Source: Yponomeuta sedellus
Lineage: Eukaryota > Arthropoda > Insecta > Lepidoptera > Yponomeutidae
Assembly: GCA_934045075.1 (NCBI GenBank)
Contig: OW203729.1
Location: 4,661,816 to 4,725,815 of the forward strand
Length of the DNA: 64,000 bases
Direction: 5' to 3'
The position numbers were made by a program, and so were the translations under genes. Of this stretch, positions 48,201-53,860 are shown piece after piece. Position 1 is the stretch's first letter; each line of letters opens with the position of its first letter. The notes under the pieces are model-generated. The model was not told the origin of the DNA. It did not search any database and saw only the letters and a list, made by a program, of their open reading frames with translations.

Positions 48201-50786
48201 AGTTACCTTTATGGCGCCGCACGTACATTGATATTTTTTTAACCTTAACCATGTTTATAATTTATTCCATGGTACTGGAACGATTCAATTGTTTTGCTAA
48301 TTTTTAACATGAAATATCGCCTTATTTAAATTATTTTCTTCAAAAATAGCAGCAATTTTAGTGACACAAAGCTAGGTCGTGCTATAACTTCTACTTTTTC
48401 TTTCCTTTGTAGTAAATTTAAATATTTAGAATGTCTGTTGCCCATCGCTGCAGCATTTAGTTTTAATGCAACAAAACCCATAAAATATGTATGAGGACTT
48501 TACTTTCCAGTAATTTTCTTACATTTCATGGATTATTCAGTTTTAAATACGCTTGATTTCCAAGAGACTGACTAAGTTCTGTTCGTTTTATGATTTTAAC
48601 TTCTTTTTTTTTGTTTAACATCATCAGCTGAACAGTCTTTTTTTGCTATAAAACTAAAGTGACATTTCGTGTGACTAAAGTTTTTGATAAATGTTGATTA
48701 AATTATTTTTGGTTGGTTTTCGCGTAGTCAGTCTCAAAATGCAGTATTTCTGTGACTCGTTGGCAGGTGTCTAACCTTTCTCGAATTGCTGTGGTCACAT
48801 TGGCGAGCTTTCTGAAGAGATCAAAATCTCAACGACATCTTATGCTTCAGCATAATTGAAGAAAATTAAAATTATGATCTCAATTACACTGAGCACTCAT
48901 ATGTGAACGAAGCAATTAGGTATTATTTTGAATTTTGTTTTAATCGGATTCACGTTCATGCTAGTCAACTGATGGTCATTTAAGAGCGATATAGGTGCGT
49001 AAAGTGTTGCATCTGTCAATACAGCTTGAATTTTATTGCTGTTTACTTTGAATATTAAGATAGTTGATGAAAATAACAAGAGGTAAAAACCTATTTAGAG
49101 GCTAAAAATTCCACCCATGCCGGGATTCGAACCCGCGACCTCTGGCTATCCGTGCCAGCGCTCTTTCCAACTGAGGTAAAAGAGCTGTTTTTCTTTTTGA
49201 TAGTACTCGTATTACAAAAACATTTATCAGTGATACAAAATATTGATAAACATTATTATGTTTACATAAATAATGTCATAAAACTGCTTTTGTGGTCACC
49301 TTACACCCCCCGGCAGTTAAGCGCACGCGTCCTAACTTTCTGCGGATGTGACCCGGTAACGTAATGACATTCCTTCCAGTGATAATCCAGTGATAAAGTT
49401 TCATATAGACAAATCAACCAATATTTTTTATTGACATTTTGAATGATAAATGCCTAGAACAAATTGGATTGTAAATAAAATGTCAAGCTGTATTTTAGCT
49501 TATGTACGTACTTGCAGTTTTTTTTCTATATCGCTTTATATCATCAGGGGAACTCGCTGAACAATACTAAGCGGGGTGTGCTACTAATATCCAGATTTAA
49601 AACGAAGTGTTATAATGAAATTCGAATGTTTTTTCTTCCATAGCGCACCCACTCTTGGTGTCCATAACAAACACATTTACAGTGCATCCAGACGAAAATA
49701 TTAAATATCCTGTGAACTAAGTAAAGAAGTGACGGACGTTAATAATTTTAGGAATAGTGCTGTTTTACAAAATATGGACCTTTTTATTTTAGGTTCAAGT
49801 GTTTTTTTTTTGTTCCAACCATCATTGTATGTAGTTTGTTTTATGACATTAAAGTTTATTGTAAAACTTGTTTTTTTAGTTTTGTTTTTAAGCCGCATGG
49901 TAGAAAAGCCCTTTTTCGCTAAGTTAAATCACCATTACTTTAATTTCTGGGTGTTGTCAGACACCTATTATCTGTGCATGTTTCAAGCTTTAGGTAAGGT
50001 AAGTGCTACCAATGCTTTACTTATTTGTACGAATTCAATTGTAGAATCCTTTTATATTTTGCTAACAAAATAAATTTTGGAGGGACCCATGCGGGTCACT
50101 GGACCACACGTCAATTTAACAACTATATTTAAAACCGCCAAATTGAAGTATGGTCCAGTCCAGTTCTCAGTAATAGCATCCATACAGTATATGTTTATCG
50201 AAACACATACGAAATCTTACATTGTACATCAGTTTGTCATTTGCATGAACAGGGAGTTTAAAGTCCTTCTCCAGAAGAAACAGAATAGTATAAGTCTGTT
50301 AGCTTTTAGAATATACCTCGGTCTCTAGAGTAGGCTTCGGTTTTCGCCGAAAGCACACAAATGTAATACTACTTCCTGGTCCGTATAAAACTTTTCTTTA
50401 CTATTTTTAAAAGTTATGTGAAATTAAGTGTCATATTAGTTCCGATATTTCTAATACACGAATATATCCGATTGTAGCCGAGGTATATTCTAAAAGCTAA
50501 TAGACTGTAATATAATTCTCAGACCGCGCGCTGCATGCAGTTTTCAGCTACTGGACGTTCTTTCAACTCCCCGACAATAACACAGCTAACCACCATGCAC
50601 ACACAGGGCCACATTAACTAACCGACTAACCCCCCCCCCCCACGAAACAGCGCGCGCAAGCGTCCGATCCCGTACAAGAGGCCCACGCCTTCCTCCCAGT
50701 CCAGTGGGAGCTCCTATAGCAGCGAGTCGACCCGCCGCAGCTGGACCAAGTCGCCTGCGCCGGCGCTGCCCAAACTCGAGGAGTGA
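12235..50786 (+). CDS. Srrm234: Srrm234: Cwf21-domain SR-repetitive splicing factor with eMIC isoform
   Basis: Exons: 12235-12473, 16377-16484, 31324-31539, 31640-31699, 32568-32688, 35737-35786, 37729-39600, 44779-44868, 46368-46454 and 50651-50786 (TGA). Phases agree at every junction and give 992 aa. Residues 1-115 are the Cwf21 domain, starting [20 protein letters not shown] almost as in human SRRM2. A conserved block follows (EKNARLRDAFGI, SLDPARRAREEA), then Lys/Ser-rich exons, a 624-codon RS-rich exon, and the eMIC-type segment PSFLDRRRIT + SARKRPIPYKRPTP. Using the terminal exon 47972-48026 instead gives about 936 aa (from exon 44868) or 965 aa (from 46454). SRRM2-type proteins bind spliceosomes through Cwf21; the eMIC domain of SRRM3/4 promotes neural microexon inclusion. 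The region acts in the nucleus. Introns reach 14.8 kb and are full of repeats. Confidence 0.9.
12474..16376. other. Srrm234 intron 1
   Basis: A 3.9-kb intron between the two Cwf21-domain exons. It is AT-rich and holds SINE-related debris near 14.1 kb (TTTCGAACTTC, ATACTCTCTGTATTAC) and a lepidopteran LINE/SINE fragment at 15305-15560. The last 450 bp (about 15920-16376) turn CpG-rich. I see no separate gene. Confidence 0.65.
15305..15560 (-). repeat. LINE/SINE-type fragment
   Basis: GC-rich block that stands out from AT-rich flanks, with CCACTGCTGGACGTAGCCC, GTCGCCTTTTACGACACC and GGCCGACACCACACAGC. This pattern is familiar from the 3' parts of lepidopteran non-LTR elements read in reverse. 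The frames covering it are repeat translations, not genes. Confidence 0.55.
17098..17211 (+). repeat. LINE 3'-end fragment with (GATA)n tail
   Basis: The stretch GGAAGAGGCCTATACCCAGC, AGTGGGCTTCAT, GGGCTGGATAGATAGATAG is the typical 3' end of lepidopteran non-LTR retrotransposons, ending in a tetranucleotide tail at 17192-17210. Confidence 0.6.
17345..17716 (+). repeat. 5S-like SINE, near full-length
   Basis: Head with TCAATCACTTGAGTTAAGCA and GGTTGGGTGACC in the 5S-like promoter region (about 17374-17440), then the family body and the end GGGGACGTACAAAGGTTGAT, ATCGATAT. It carries a small internal duplication (GGACCACCAACCCACCCCCG). Confidence 0.75.
17899..17943. repeat. Hairpin, 19-bp perfect arms
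   Basis: TCTCGTTCACAAGCGATCT at 17899-17917 and its reverse complement at 17925-17943 flank a 7-base loop. Outside the arms, TTAAC(A) motifs also recur. I cannot tell whether it is a mobile remnant or something functional. Confidence 0.6.
18256..18425. repeat. Snap-back copy of tRNA-SINE family C
   Basis: Left arm 18256-18310 (GGCACATACATTGCTTCTGG..) and right arm about 18370-18425 (CCAGAAGCAATTTATGTGCC) are imperfect inverted copies. Between them lies AACATCCAAGACCTGGGGG. The same 3' body occurs in single orientation at about 36057-36250. Confidence 0.65.
18715..19172 (+). repeat. Lepidopteran dispersed repeat, interrupted
   Basis: It starts near GCCCGCGACTCCGTTTGGGC and resumes as ACCGGGATATCAAGTATCCT, then CTATCTGTACGCCCAGCTTC, ATGTAAATCCGTTTAGCCG, TATTGCGTGATTGAGTAAC. 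This is a very common lepidopteran repeat signature. The middle (about 18775-19065) appears to be an unrelated insertion. A related copy is at about 54553-54790. Confidence 0.55.
19185..19680 (-). repeat. LINE-type fragment with nested repeat
   Basis: CATCATCATCGGTCATTTGA, CGTCCACTGCAGGACATAGG and CCTCCCTCGCGGTTTTCCAA are typical of the 3' end of a lepidopteran non-LTR element read in reverse. It is split at 19292-19449 by a copy of the repeat also found at 11577. The second half (GTCGTTAGACCATCAAGTGG to about 19680) continues the same LINE sequence. Confidence 0.6.
19725..19786. repeat. Near-perfect palindrome, 31-bp arms, no loop
   Basis: Arms 19725-19755 and 19756-19786 match at 29 of 31 positions around the centre GATATCAATTGATATC. 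A (TG)n run follows at about 19838-19859. Confidence 0.7.
19838..19859. repeat. (TG)n microsatellite
   Basis: An uninterrupted TG dinucleotide run of about eleven units. Confidence 0.9.
20127..20230 (+). pseudogene. THAP-domain exon remnant
   Basis: Frame from ATG 20127 reads MPRNHVSNYCAVDGCKSKKN, stop (TGA at about 20190), then RIIIFSLPRDEER, followed by a good splice donor GTAAGT at 20231. The Cys-x4-Cys start and FSLPRDEE match the first half of a THAP zinc-finger domain, found in P-element-type transposases and THAP proteins. The remaining Cys and His lie in a downstream exon I cannot find. The in-frame TGA and isolation within an intron point to a dead transposon exon. Confidence 0.6.
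20433..20644. mobile_element. MITE with perfect 39-bp inverted repeats
   Basis: Arms 20433-20471 and 20606-20644 are perfect reverse complements, beginning AGTGCGTTCACATTAACTTG. The 212-bp unit has no coding frame. TA lies just outside or near each end, but the target duplication is unclear. Confidence 0.8.
20754..21000. repeat. Cluster of foldback repeats
   Basis: Two adjacent hairpins share the motif ATACGGATTTATG: 20761-20787 with 20795-20821 (27-bp arms), and 20829-20854 with 20859-20884 (26-bp arms). The same motif recurs inverted at about 20957-20984 next to AACAGTTTTAATT, which also opens the unit near 20750. The whole looks like one complex foldback element. Confidence 0.65.
21034..21069. 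repeat. Hairpin with 17-bp perfect arms
   Basis: CTCCACGACTTTTAGCA and its reverse complement flank only two bases (GT). It lies directly before a second long hairpin at 21074-21147. Confidence 0.7.
21074..21147. repeat. Long imperfect hairpin
   Basis: GCACGACAAAGATGG at 21074 pairs with CCATCTTTGTCGTGC ending at 21147, and an inner AAAATATTAC/GTAATATTTT stem surrounds a four-base loop. Confidence 0.65.
22075..22270 (+). repeat. tRNA-like SINE fragment
   Basis: A tRNA-like head (CTAGTTGGTCTAGCCGGCAG as box A; GATCGTGGGTTCCATTTTCA as degenerate box B) is followed by a body with CTCAGTCTGGGTGTATTTTC and AGTATAGGGTATCCTAGTTT. Body motifs recur near 36430 and 36950. Confidence 0.5.
22890..23245 (+). 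repeat. 5S-like SINE, full-length-like
   Basis: Head TCAATCACTTGAGTTAAGCA, GGCGGTCAGGTGCAGGATGG, body TTCCGTGCTTCGCAAGGCAC, end CAGTGGGGACATATAAAGGG then TTGATATCGATATCG. Confidence 0.8.
23690..23932 (+). repeat. 5S-like SINE, 5'-truncated
   Basis: It begins inside the family at CGTGCTTCGCATGGCACATT and keeps the rest through GGGGACGTACAAAGGGTTGA, TATCGA. Confidence 0.75.
24690..24860 (+). repeat. tRNA-derived SINE family C
   Basis: Head CTCTGTGGCGCAGCGATATA (box A region) with box B GGTTCGAACCCCGG, then a CCCCCCAGGTCTTGGATG body ending CCACGACACCACCGTGCC. The anticodon arm does not pair well, so it is a SINE head rather than a tRNA gene. Related copies: about 36057-36250 (-) and the snap-back at 18256. 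Confidence 0.7.
26233..26585 (-). repeat. 5S-like SINE, reverse orientation
   Basis: Read on the minus strand it shows the head CAATCACTAAGCTTAAGCAA, the cassette TAACGTGCC-like CGCAAGGCACG, GTCGTTAAGCCATGTCAGAG and the end CTCCACCAACCCGGACTTG, CCCCGTGGTGGAGTATGGCC. Confidence 0.7.
27008..27052. repeat. Hairpin with 20-bp perfect arms
   Basis: TAGGTGTCTATTTCAAAATC at 27008-27027 and its reverse complement at 27033-27052 flank a five-base loop. Confidence 0.7.
28217..28520. repeat. Composite 5S-like SINE (inverted head part plus forward tail)
   Basis: The left part (about 28217-28345) reads as the SINE in minus orientation (GGCAGTCGTTAAGCC-like cassette and TTCCTTGCTTCGCAAGGCAC). The right part (about 28430-28517) is the SINE tail in plus orientation (GACTTGGCCCCCGTAGTGGA, ATACAAGGGTTGATATCGA). 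About 85 bp of other sequence separates them. Confidence 0.55.
29095..29190 (-). repeat. tRNA-derived SINE family D
   Basis: On the minus strand: GTGGTGGTATAGGCGTGGTA, GAACGCCGGCTTCTCAATCA, box B GTGGGTTCCAATACC, then AATGTACCAATGACTTTG. The copy at about 36458-36545 (+) shares all of these with small changes. Confidence 0.65.
30692..31057 (+). CDS. Uncharacterised 121-aa open frame, possible alternative first exon
   Basis: An ATG frame of 121 codons lies in a CpG-rich island (about 30290-31060) within Srrm234 intron 2, only 270 bp before exon 3. It has a Cys-rich patch CCCRCNC and no family I recognise. A splice donor AG/GTGTGT at 31032/31033 would cut it after 113 codons plus two bases, exactly the phase that exon 3 (31324) requires. 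It could therefore be an alternative first exon giving an Srrm234 isoform without the Cwf21 domain. It may equally be a chance frame in GC-rich DNA, since a frame of similar size exists on the opposite strand. Confidence 0.3.
   Translation: MQRGVNSRASRRENDRVVFERLWRGTFQAVLAGPQNRPRAASHDSQPNMAVVPSDVPQQGPSTSDLEPALRTILAGLRAPCCCRCNCASSERFNDNLQVCLSNEERKSMRSVIRCVLLSVP
32689..35736. other. Srrm234 intron between the Lys/Ser-rich exon and the 50-nt exon
   Basis: A 3.0-kb AT-rich intron. It contains one TA-flanked MITE at 34397-34575. Nothing else recognisable. Confidence 0.65.
34397..34575. mobile_element. MITE family M1, copy 1
   Basis: TA-flanked unit of 179 bp with inverted ends CAGTGTGTTAGCTTTTAGAA and ..TTCTAAAAGCTAACAGACTG. 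The TA on both sides and the ends fit a Tc1/mariner-type non-autonomous element. Other copies: 35817, about 50292 and about 56054. Confidence 0.8.
35817..36020. mobile_element. MITE family M1, copy 2
   Basis: 204-bp unit, ends CAGTCTGTTAGCTTTTAGAA and TAAAAGCTAACAGACTG, preceded by TA. It starts only 30 bp after the donor of the Srrm234 50-nt exon (ends 35786). Confidence 0.8.
36057..36250 (-). repeat. tRNA-derived SINE family C
   Basis: On the minus strand it reads CCTCTGTGGCGTAGCGGTAG, GAGGTCCCGGGTTCGAATCC, then the body with CCAGGCCTTGGATGTTTACA-like sequence and the end CCAGAAGCAGTGTATGTGCA. It is the best single-orientation reference for the snap-back at 18256. Confidence 0.7.
36458..36545 (+). 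repeat. tRNA-derived SINE family D
   Basis: GTGGTAGCGGAGCGGTGTAG, AACGCCGGCTTCGCAATCGG, box B ATGGGTTCGAACCCCGGCAT, then GTACCAATGACTTTG. A cloverleaf is only partly possible and it matches the minus-strand repeat at 29.1 kb, so I call it a SINE. Confidence 0.65.
37729..39600 (+). other. Srrm234: Large RS-domain exon of Srrm234
   Basis: A 1,872-nt exon (624 codons) with AG before 37729 and AG/GTAGGA at 39600. It encodes dense SR/RS, RD/RE and SP dipeptides, with repeats of the type SPDYRSKRDD / SPDYRRKRDD / SPEYRDRSED. Near its end it has a short non-RS acidic patch (ENDDSDVDFLGLQDEKAHQD) followed by a helical stretch with LNRLKERLMRKARASMERRR. RS domains mediate spliceosome and nuclear speckle association. 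Opposite-strand frames here (up to 181 codons) are shadows. Confidence 0.9.
40552..40743. repeat. Palindromic snap-back SINE unit, copy 1
   Basis: Perfect 72-bp inverted arms, 40552-40623 and 40628-40699, with a 4-base loop. Each arm is a tRNA-derived SINE (box B GGTTCGAATCC). A tail (TTGTTCCTTAGCACGGGTTA, GTGCATTAAAAATAAAAATA, GTGTAA) follows only on the right. A 17-bp direct repeat AATACAAAATATATTTA flanks it at 40540-40556 and 40744-40760. Confidence 0.85.
41143..43707 (-). pseudogene. Transposase pseudogene, DDE_Tnp_4 with SWIM-like C-terminus
   Basis: Minus-strand coding segments: about 43690-43550 (a CVMC zinc-binding start), 43047-42523 (CYRC, a Gln/Pro repeat, then a THAP-like CIFHGCANETRHRIP region), 42475-41873 (DDE core with CDGTYIYIYK and FILDRGFRD) and 41946-41143 (the catalytic Glu in RWVVEVVNGRFK and a SWIM-type CTC..CAHI zinc motif). 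The parts are in two frames: one shift near 42550, an in-frame TAA near 42490, and a second shift at a C5 run near 41922. About 500 bp between the first two parts is probably an intron, as AG and GT sites fit. The element therefore cannot make its transposase. Confidence 0.75.
43272..43429. repeat. Two hairpins inside the transposon 5' region
   Basis: ACACAAAACCACAACCA (43272-43288) pairs with 43296-43312, and GAAGACGTAAAAGTGAAAA (43343-43361) pairs with 43411-43429. They lie in the intron-like part of the decayed transposon and may be later insertions. Confidence 0.6.
45930..46327 (+). repeat. 5S-like SINE with target-site duplication, next to eMIC exon
   Basis: Full-length-like copy flanked by the 11-bp direct repeat ATTCACTGGTT (45919-45929 and 46328-46338). 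The head has CAATCACTTGAGTTAAG, GGCGCGGTCAGATGCAGGAT and GGGTGACCGCC, and the tail ends near AAGGGTTCATATCG. It also carries an inserted short inverted pair (CTACAACTCCACAAAG / CTTTGTGGAGTTGTAG). Its 3' end is 40 bp upstream of the Srrm234 exon at 46368. Confidence 0.85.
46368..46454 (+). other. Srrm234: Srrm234 exon 9, start of eMIC segment (alternative)
   Basis: An 87-nt exon whose length is a multiple of three, between GGGCAG and GTGCTG, entering and leaving in the same phase. It encodes WSERSGSRSPSIPRR, AGSPSFLDRRRIT. SPSFL/RRIT is the start of the eMIC domain of SRRM3/4. The polypyrimidine tract is very weak (a purine-rich stretch precedes it), which fits a regulated exon. The competing acceptor CTCAG at 46384 would shift the frame. 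Confidence 0.8.
46912..47096 (+). mobile_element. Non-autonomous Helitron-like element, copy 2
   Basis: Starts TCTATAATATAAAAATGAAT after an A and ends GGGTCCGCTAG before a T, the Helitron A/T insertion pattern. Interior matches the element at 6315. Confidence 0.7.
47972..48026 (+). other. Srrm234: Srrm234 alternative terminal exon (non-eMIC end)
   Basis: After a strong acceptor (TTTTTGTTTCATAG) the frame entered with two carried bases reads KKSRKHSTSTDNTSDSN and stops at TAG 48024-48026. It accepts splicing from either the exon ending 44868 or the one ending 46454. Its tail is Lys/Ser-rich and lacks eMIC. A possible polyadenylation signal AATAAA is at 49474. Confidence 0.75.
49089..49172 (-). 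repeat. tRNA-derived SINE, truncated, with short direct repeats
   Basis: Same family as the palindromic units and the copy at 581, cut off inside box A. The 9-bp repeat GAGGTAAAA flanks it at 49080-49088 and 49173-49181. Confidence 0.7.
50292..50507. mobile_element. MITE family M1, copy 3
   Basis: Ends AGTCTGTTAGCTTTTAGAAT and ..AAAAGCTAATAGACTG followed by TA; about 216 bp. It lies 140 bp before the last eMIC exon. Confidence 0.75.
50651..50786 (+). other. Srrm234: Srrm234 terminal exon 10, core of eMIC domain
   Basis: Joined to exon 9 it reads RRIT + SARKRPIPYKRPTPSSQS, SGSSYSSESTRRSWTKSP, APALPKLEE, stop TGA at 50784. RRITSARKRPIPY is the hallmark of eMIC in SRRM3/4. The acceptor is odd: a run of 12 C (50630-50641) followed by ACGAAACAG. 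The stop overlaps a donor-like GA/GTGAGT, so a further exon cannot be excluded. A late signal AATAAA at 52722 would give a 3' UTR of about 1.95 kb. Confidence 0.85.
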
Positions 50787-53700
50787 GTGCTGCTATGGAG
50801 GTACATGCAGTTGGGATCCAATTGAATTGTTTGATAGTTCGTGACAAGGAAATACGTTTAAGCGCTAATCAGTCTAGCATAAAATTATTTTGACCCGTCA
50901 CTCATATTGCTGCAGCTGTGACACAATTAGTATGAGCGACGGTGACAGAAATTTTACAGTTCATATCTACTTAGGTTACTTAGTGTTGTATTCGTTGTGG
51001 AGCGGTGAGGTGGGAGGTCAGGACAATGTCGTTGACACGGCTTATTTGAGAGTTTATTGCTACGAGTAAATTGTGCTTAATCTCCTAGTAGAAGATAGCA
51101 TTTCAACCTCTAAATGTGTGCATTTTGCTCAGTTACGTGACGACTGGATATTTTGCAAGAAAACTTTAGAGGTTAATCTGCCGTTTACCGTACTTACATA
51201 ATCGGGAACTGTCCGTATCTATACAAATGGCGCTATACTGTACCTAATGAATTCTGGTGATGCTATTTATAAAAGCGATTTTCTAAATCACTGATTAGAA
51301 GATAGATCTCATTGAAGCTGTGCCAGTTCATGGTCTAAAATTTGAATTTGGTATGTAAGTACACATTAACTGTCAGCAGAACTAAGCTCATACAATATAA
51401 CTGAATTAGCCGTGCTGCCCTGTCTTAATATCTAGTTTGACGATAAAAAACGTAGGCATCTTTTACTATAACAGAAGCAATAATAGTGGACTTGCCAATA
51501 AGTTCAAATTTTATTTACTACGCTAGATAAAGTCAGCGATAAGTGGCGCGGTGATTGTGTCTCTCTCGGTCTCTATATAATACACTTCTCGACACATCTA
51601 TTAGCCCACCTTGCAGTTTCGATAAGTTCAAGCTATAATATAATATTTAGGTCGAGTAAAAAGTTTTTATGCAGTTTTAAACCAGGTTTATGTAAAACGT
51701 ATCAGGTTTAAAACTGGATCAATAGTTATTATTCAATCATATTTGGGTAGGGGCCATCGAAACCAAATATACTTATCTATGATGGAAACCTAAACTCTAA
51801 GGTGGGCCAATAGATGTGTCCAGGAGTGTATTTGTCGCATTATCAAAGTTGCGGCTCGTTTTCCTCAAATCAACTGAGGGGTCCTATAAAATATTGAAAA
51901 CAATAAAACCTCCGTGTTGGTTCGAGGATTCCATTATACCTGAATAGCGGGGTTTTCTTTACATAATAGAAATAGAGACACTAAAGGAATTATGAATAAA
52001 GGATAATAATTATTTAAGTAACTACTCTCTAGGCATTCAATTAAGGTCTAGTCAAATTGTGAAAAACTATACACAGTCCATTTACTTAAGGCGCTGGCGG
52101 TGCTGACTAGCGACACCAATGGAATAAAAATCGTAACTCGTTTTAGAACACGTTTTTTTTAAAGTTAACATCAAAAATCTTAATATCAGTGATAACTGTT
52201 AGAACATACAGCCTAGAACGTAGGATCAACAACCTAGGACTAATCGATTTGCGCCAAAACGGCCGTTTTTAGCGAAAGTAAGTTAACGGAGATTATAAAA
52301 CAAGTTATGTTTTTTATTCCATTGGTGACGCTAGTTAGCACCCCAGCGCCTTAAATCATGATTTTATGATGTCTTGTTTTTAATTTTATTTGTTGATAAT
52401 TTAATTTTGACATTCCAACGGAAGATCTCTTTTTGTTTAATTTTTATTTAAAGTTACGAAGTTGAAGTACCAAAAAATACTCTAGTCTTTTACGAGTCAT
52501 GTAGACAATTCTTAGAATTAAGTGCAATATACATTCTTATCCATTAGGTATTTTACTGAAGACAAATTAAATATTTTTACTAATTTATTTAGAAACATAG
52601 GTTTAGTTCATTTATTGCTATTTATTAATAGACTTTAAGAGAAATGTTGCAAATTAATTTAATACTCAGTTTGGTGTCAAAAATAATGTGAAAAATCATT
52701 CGAGCAAAGTTTTACACTGGAAATAAAAGTCATATAATGTAGTCAAAAATAATTTATTTTAAAAGTTTACAAATATTTTATTTATGTTTTATAAAATAGT
52801 TTAAAATAGTTTTTATGTTAACAAATAGGAATCTCAGCCAAATCGTGTAGATAGCACCGAATGTATCAGTTTCTACACAAATTATATTGTTTCGCTATCT
52901 CAGTTATGTTTGATATTACATGTAGATTATGTAAAAAAATATTATATTTAACATAAATACCTACAATACCAGACATGGAACAAAAACGCTGTTAAAATAA
53001 ACAAATTGAAATTCACTCAAGGAAACGCGTTTCTCTCAATATCCATTCCTCTTAAAGTGTAAAATACAGAGCACCACCACTTATAAACTAAATGTATGAA
53101 CCAGGCACCTAAGAAAATAATCTACCATATGACCATTATAAATAATACATCAGAGACAAAAGCGGTGTTAGTAAACGTCTTGTCATAAGAGCTAAAATCG
53201 TATCTACCTTCATAAATCTTCCCCCAGTACATTAGGTACTTTTGTATTTGCAGCTAAATCTTTTTTTAATGCGAAGAAGCCCTTGTAGAATGTCTCAACT
53301 TCGGGGTTTTATTGGCGTCCATATTGCGTCTAGTTTAAGTCCTTAATTTTTCTAAATCGGAGTTTAACGCGTTGGTTGTTTAGGTCGTCTAAGCTTCCTA
53401 AACGGTCATGTACAATTTGTTTAGCTTCGCGAACATCAACACCTTGCGCGCCTGTATGGTTAGAAAATACTGACGACCAAAAATCTCCTTCTGGGCCAGA
53501 TGAAAGCTTTTACAATTATGAAAGATTCTAGAGTGGAGTAGGTACAAGTGACAAGCATAGGCGCTTGTAGAAATGCAAAAAAATGCTTTTATTACCTAAT
53601 AATGCATTGCTTGTTGCCATTAACTTTTTTGTCTTAAATTTTGCTAGCTGATTAGTGCGTTTAAATACTCTGATAAATCACACTTTGGCATACATATTTT

Positions 53701-53860
53701 GGTTACGAAAACGTTTTCGGGATGATTATTCCCGTAGTACGCAATCATGTTTCATGCAAAAGAATTTCGAATTAACGACGTTGAAAGTAGAGTTGATGTG
53801 AGTGTAGCTGCGGTTTAGAACATGTCGCATGGATAACTACCCTGAATAAAAAAATATGTT
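50787..53860. other. Probable 3' UTR of Srrm234 eMIC form, then intergenic
   Basis: AT-rich, no coding pattern. AATAAA at 52722-52727 is the best plus-strand end. On the minus strand TTTATT at 53588-53593 is a candidate polyadenylation signal for the PXMP2-like gene, so the two genes are tail-to-tail with about 0.9 kb between the signals. Confidence 0.5.

Larger units (their letters stand above)
48027..50650. other. 3' UTR of the non-eMIC end, then intron to the eMIC exon
   Basis: AT-rich, probably 3' UTR at first. It holds a truncated tRNA-SINE (49080-49181) and a MITE M1 copy (about 50292-50507). No protein-coding gene seen. Confidence 0.55.
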
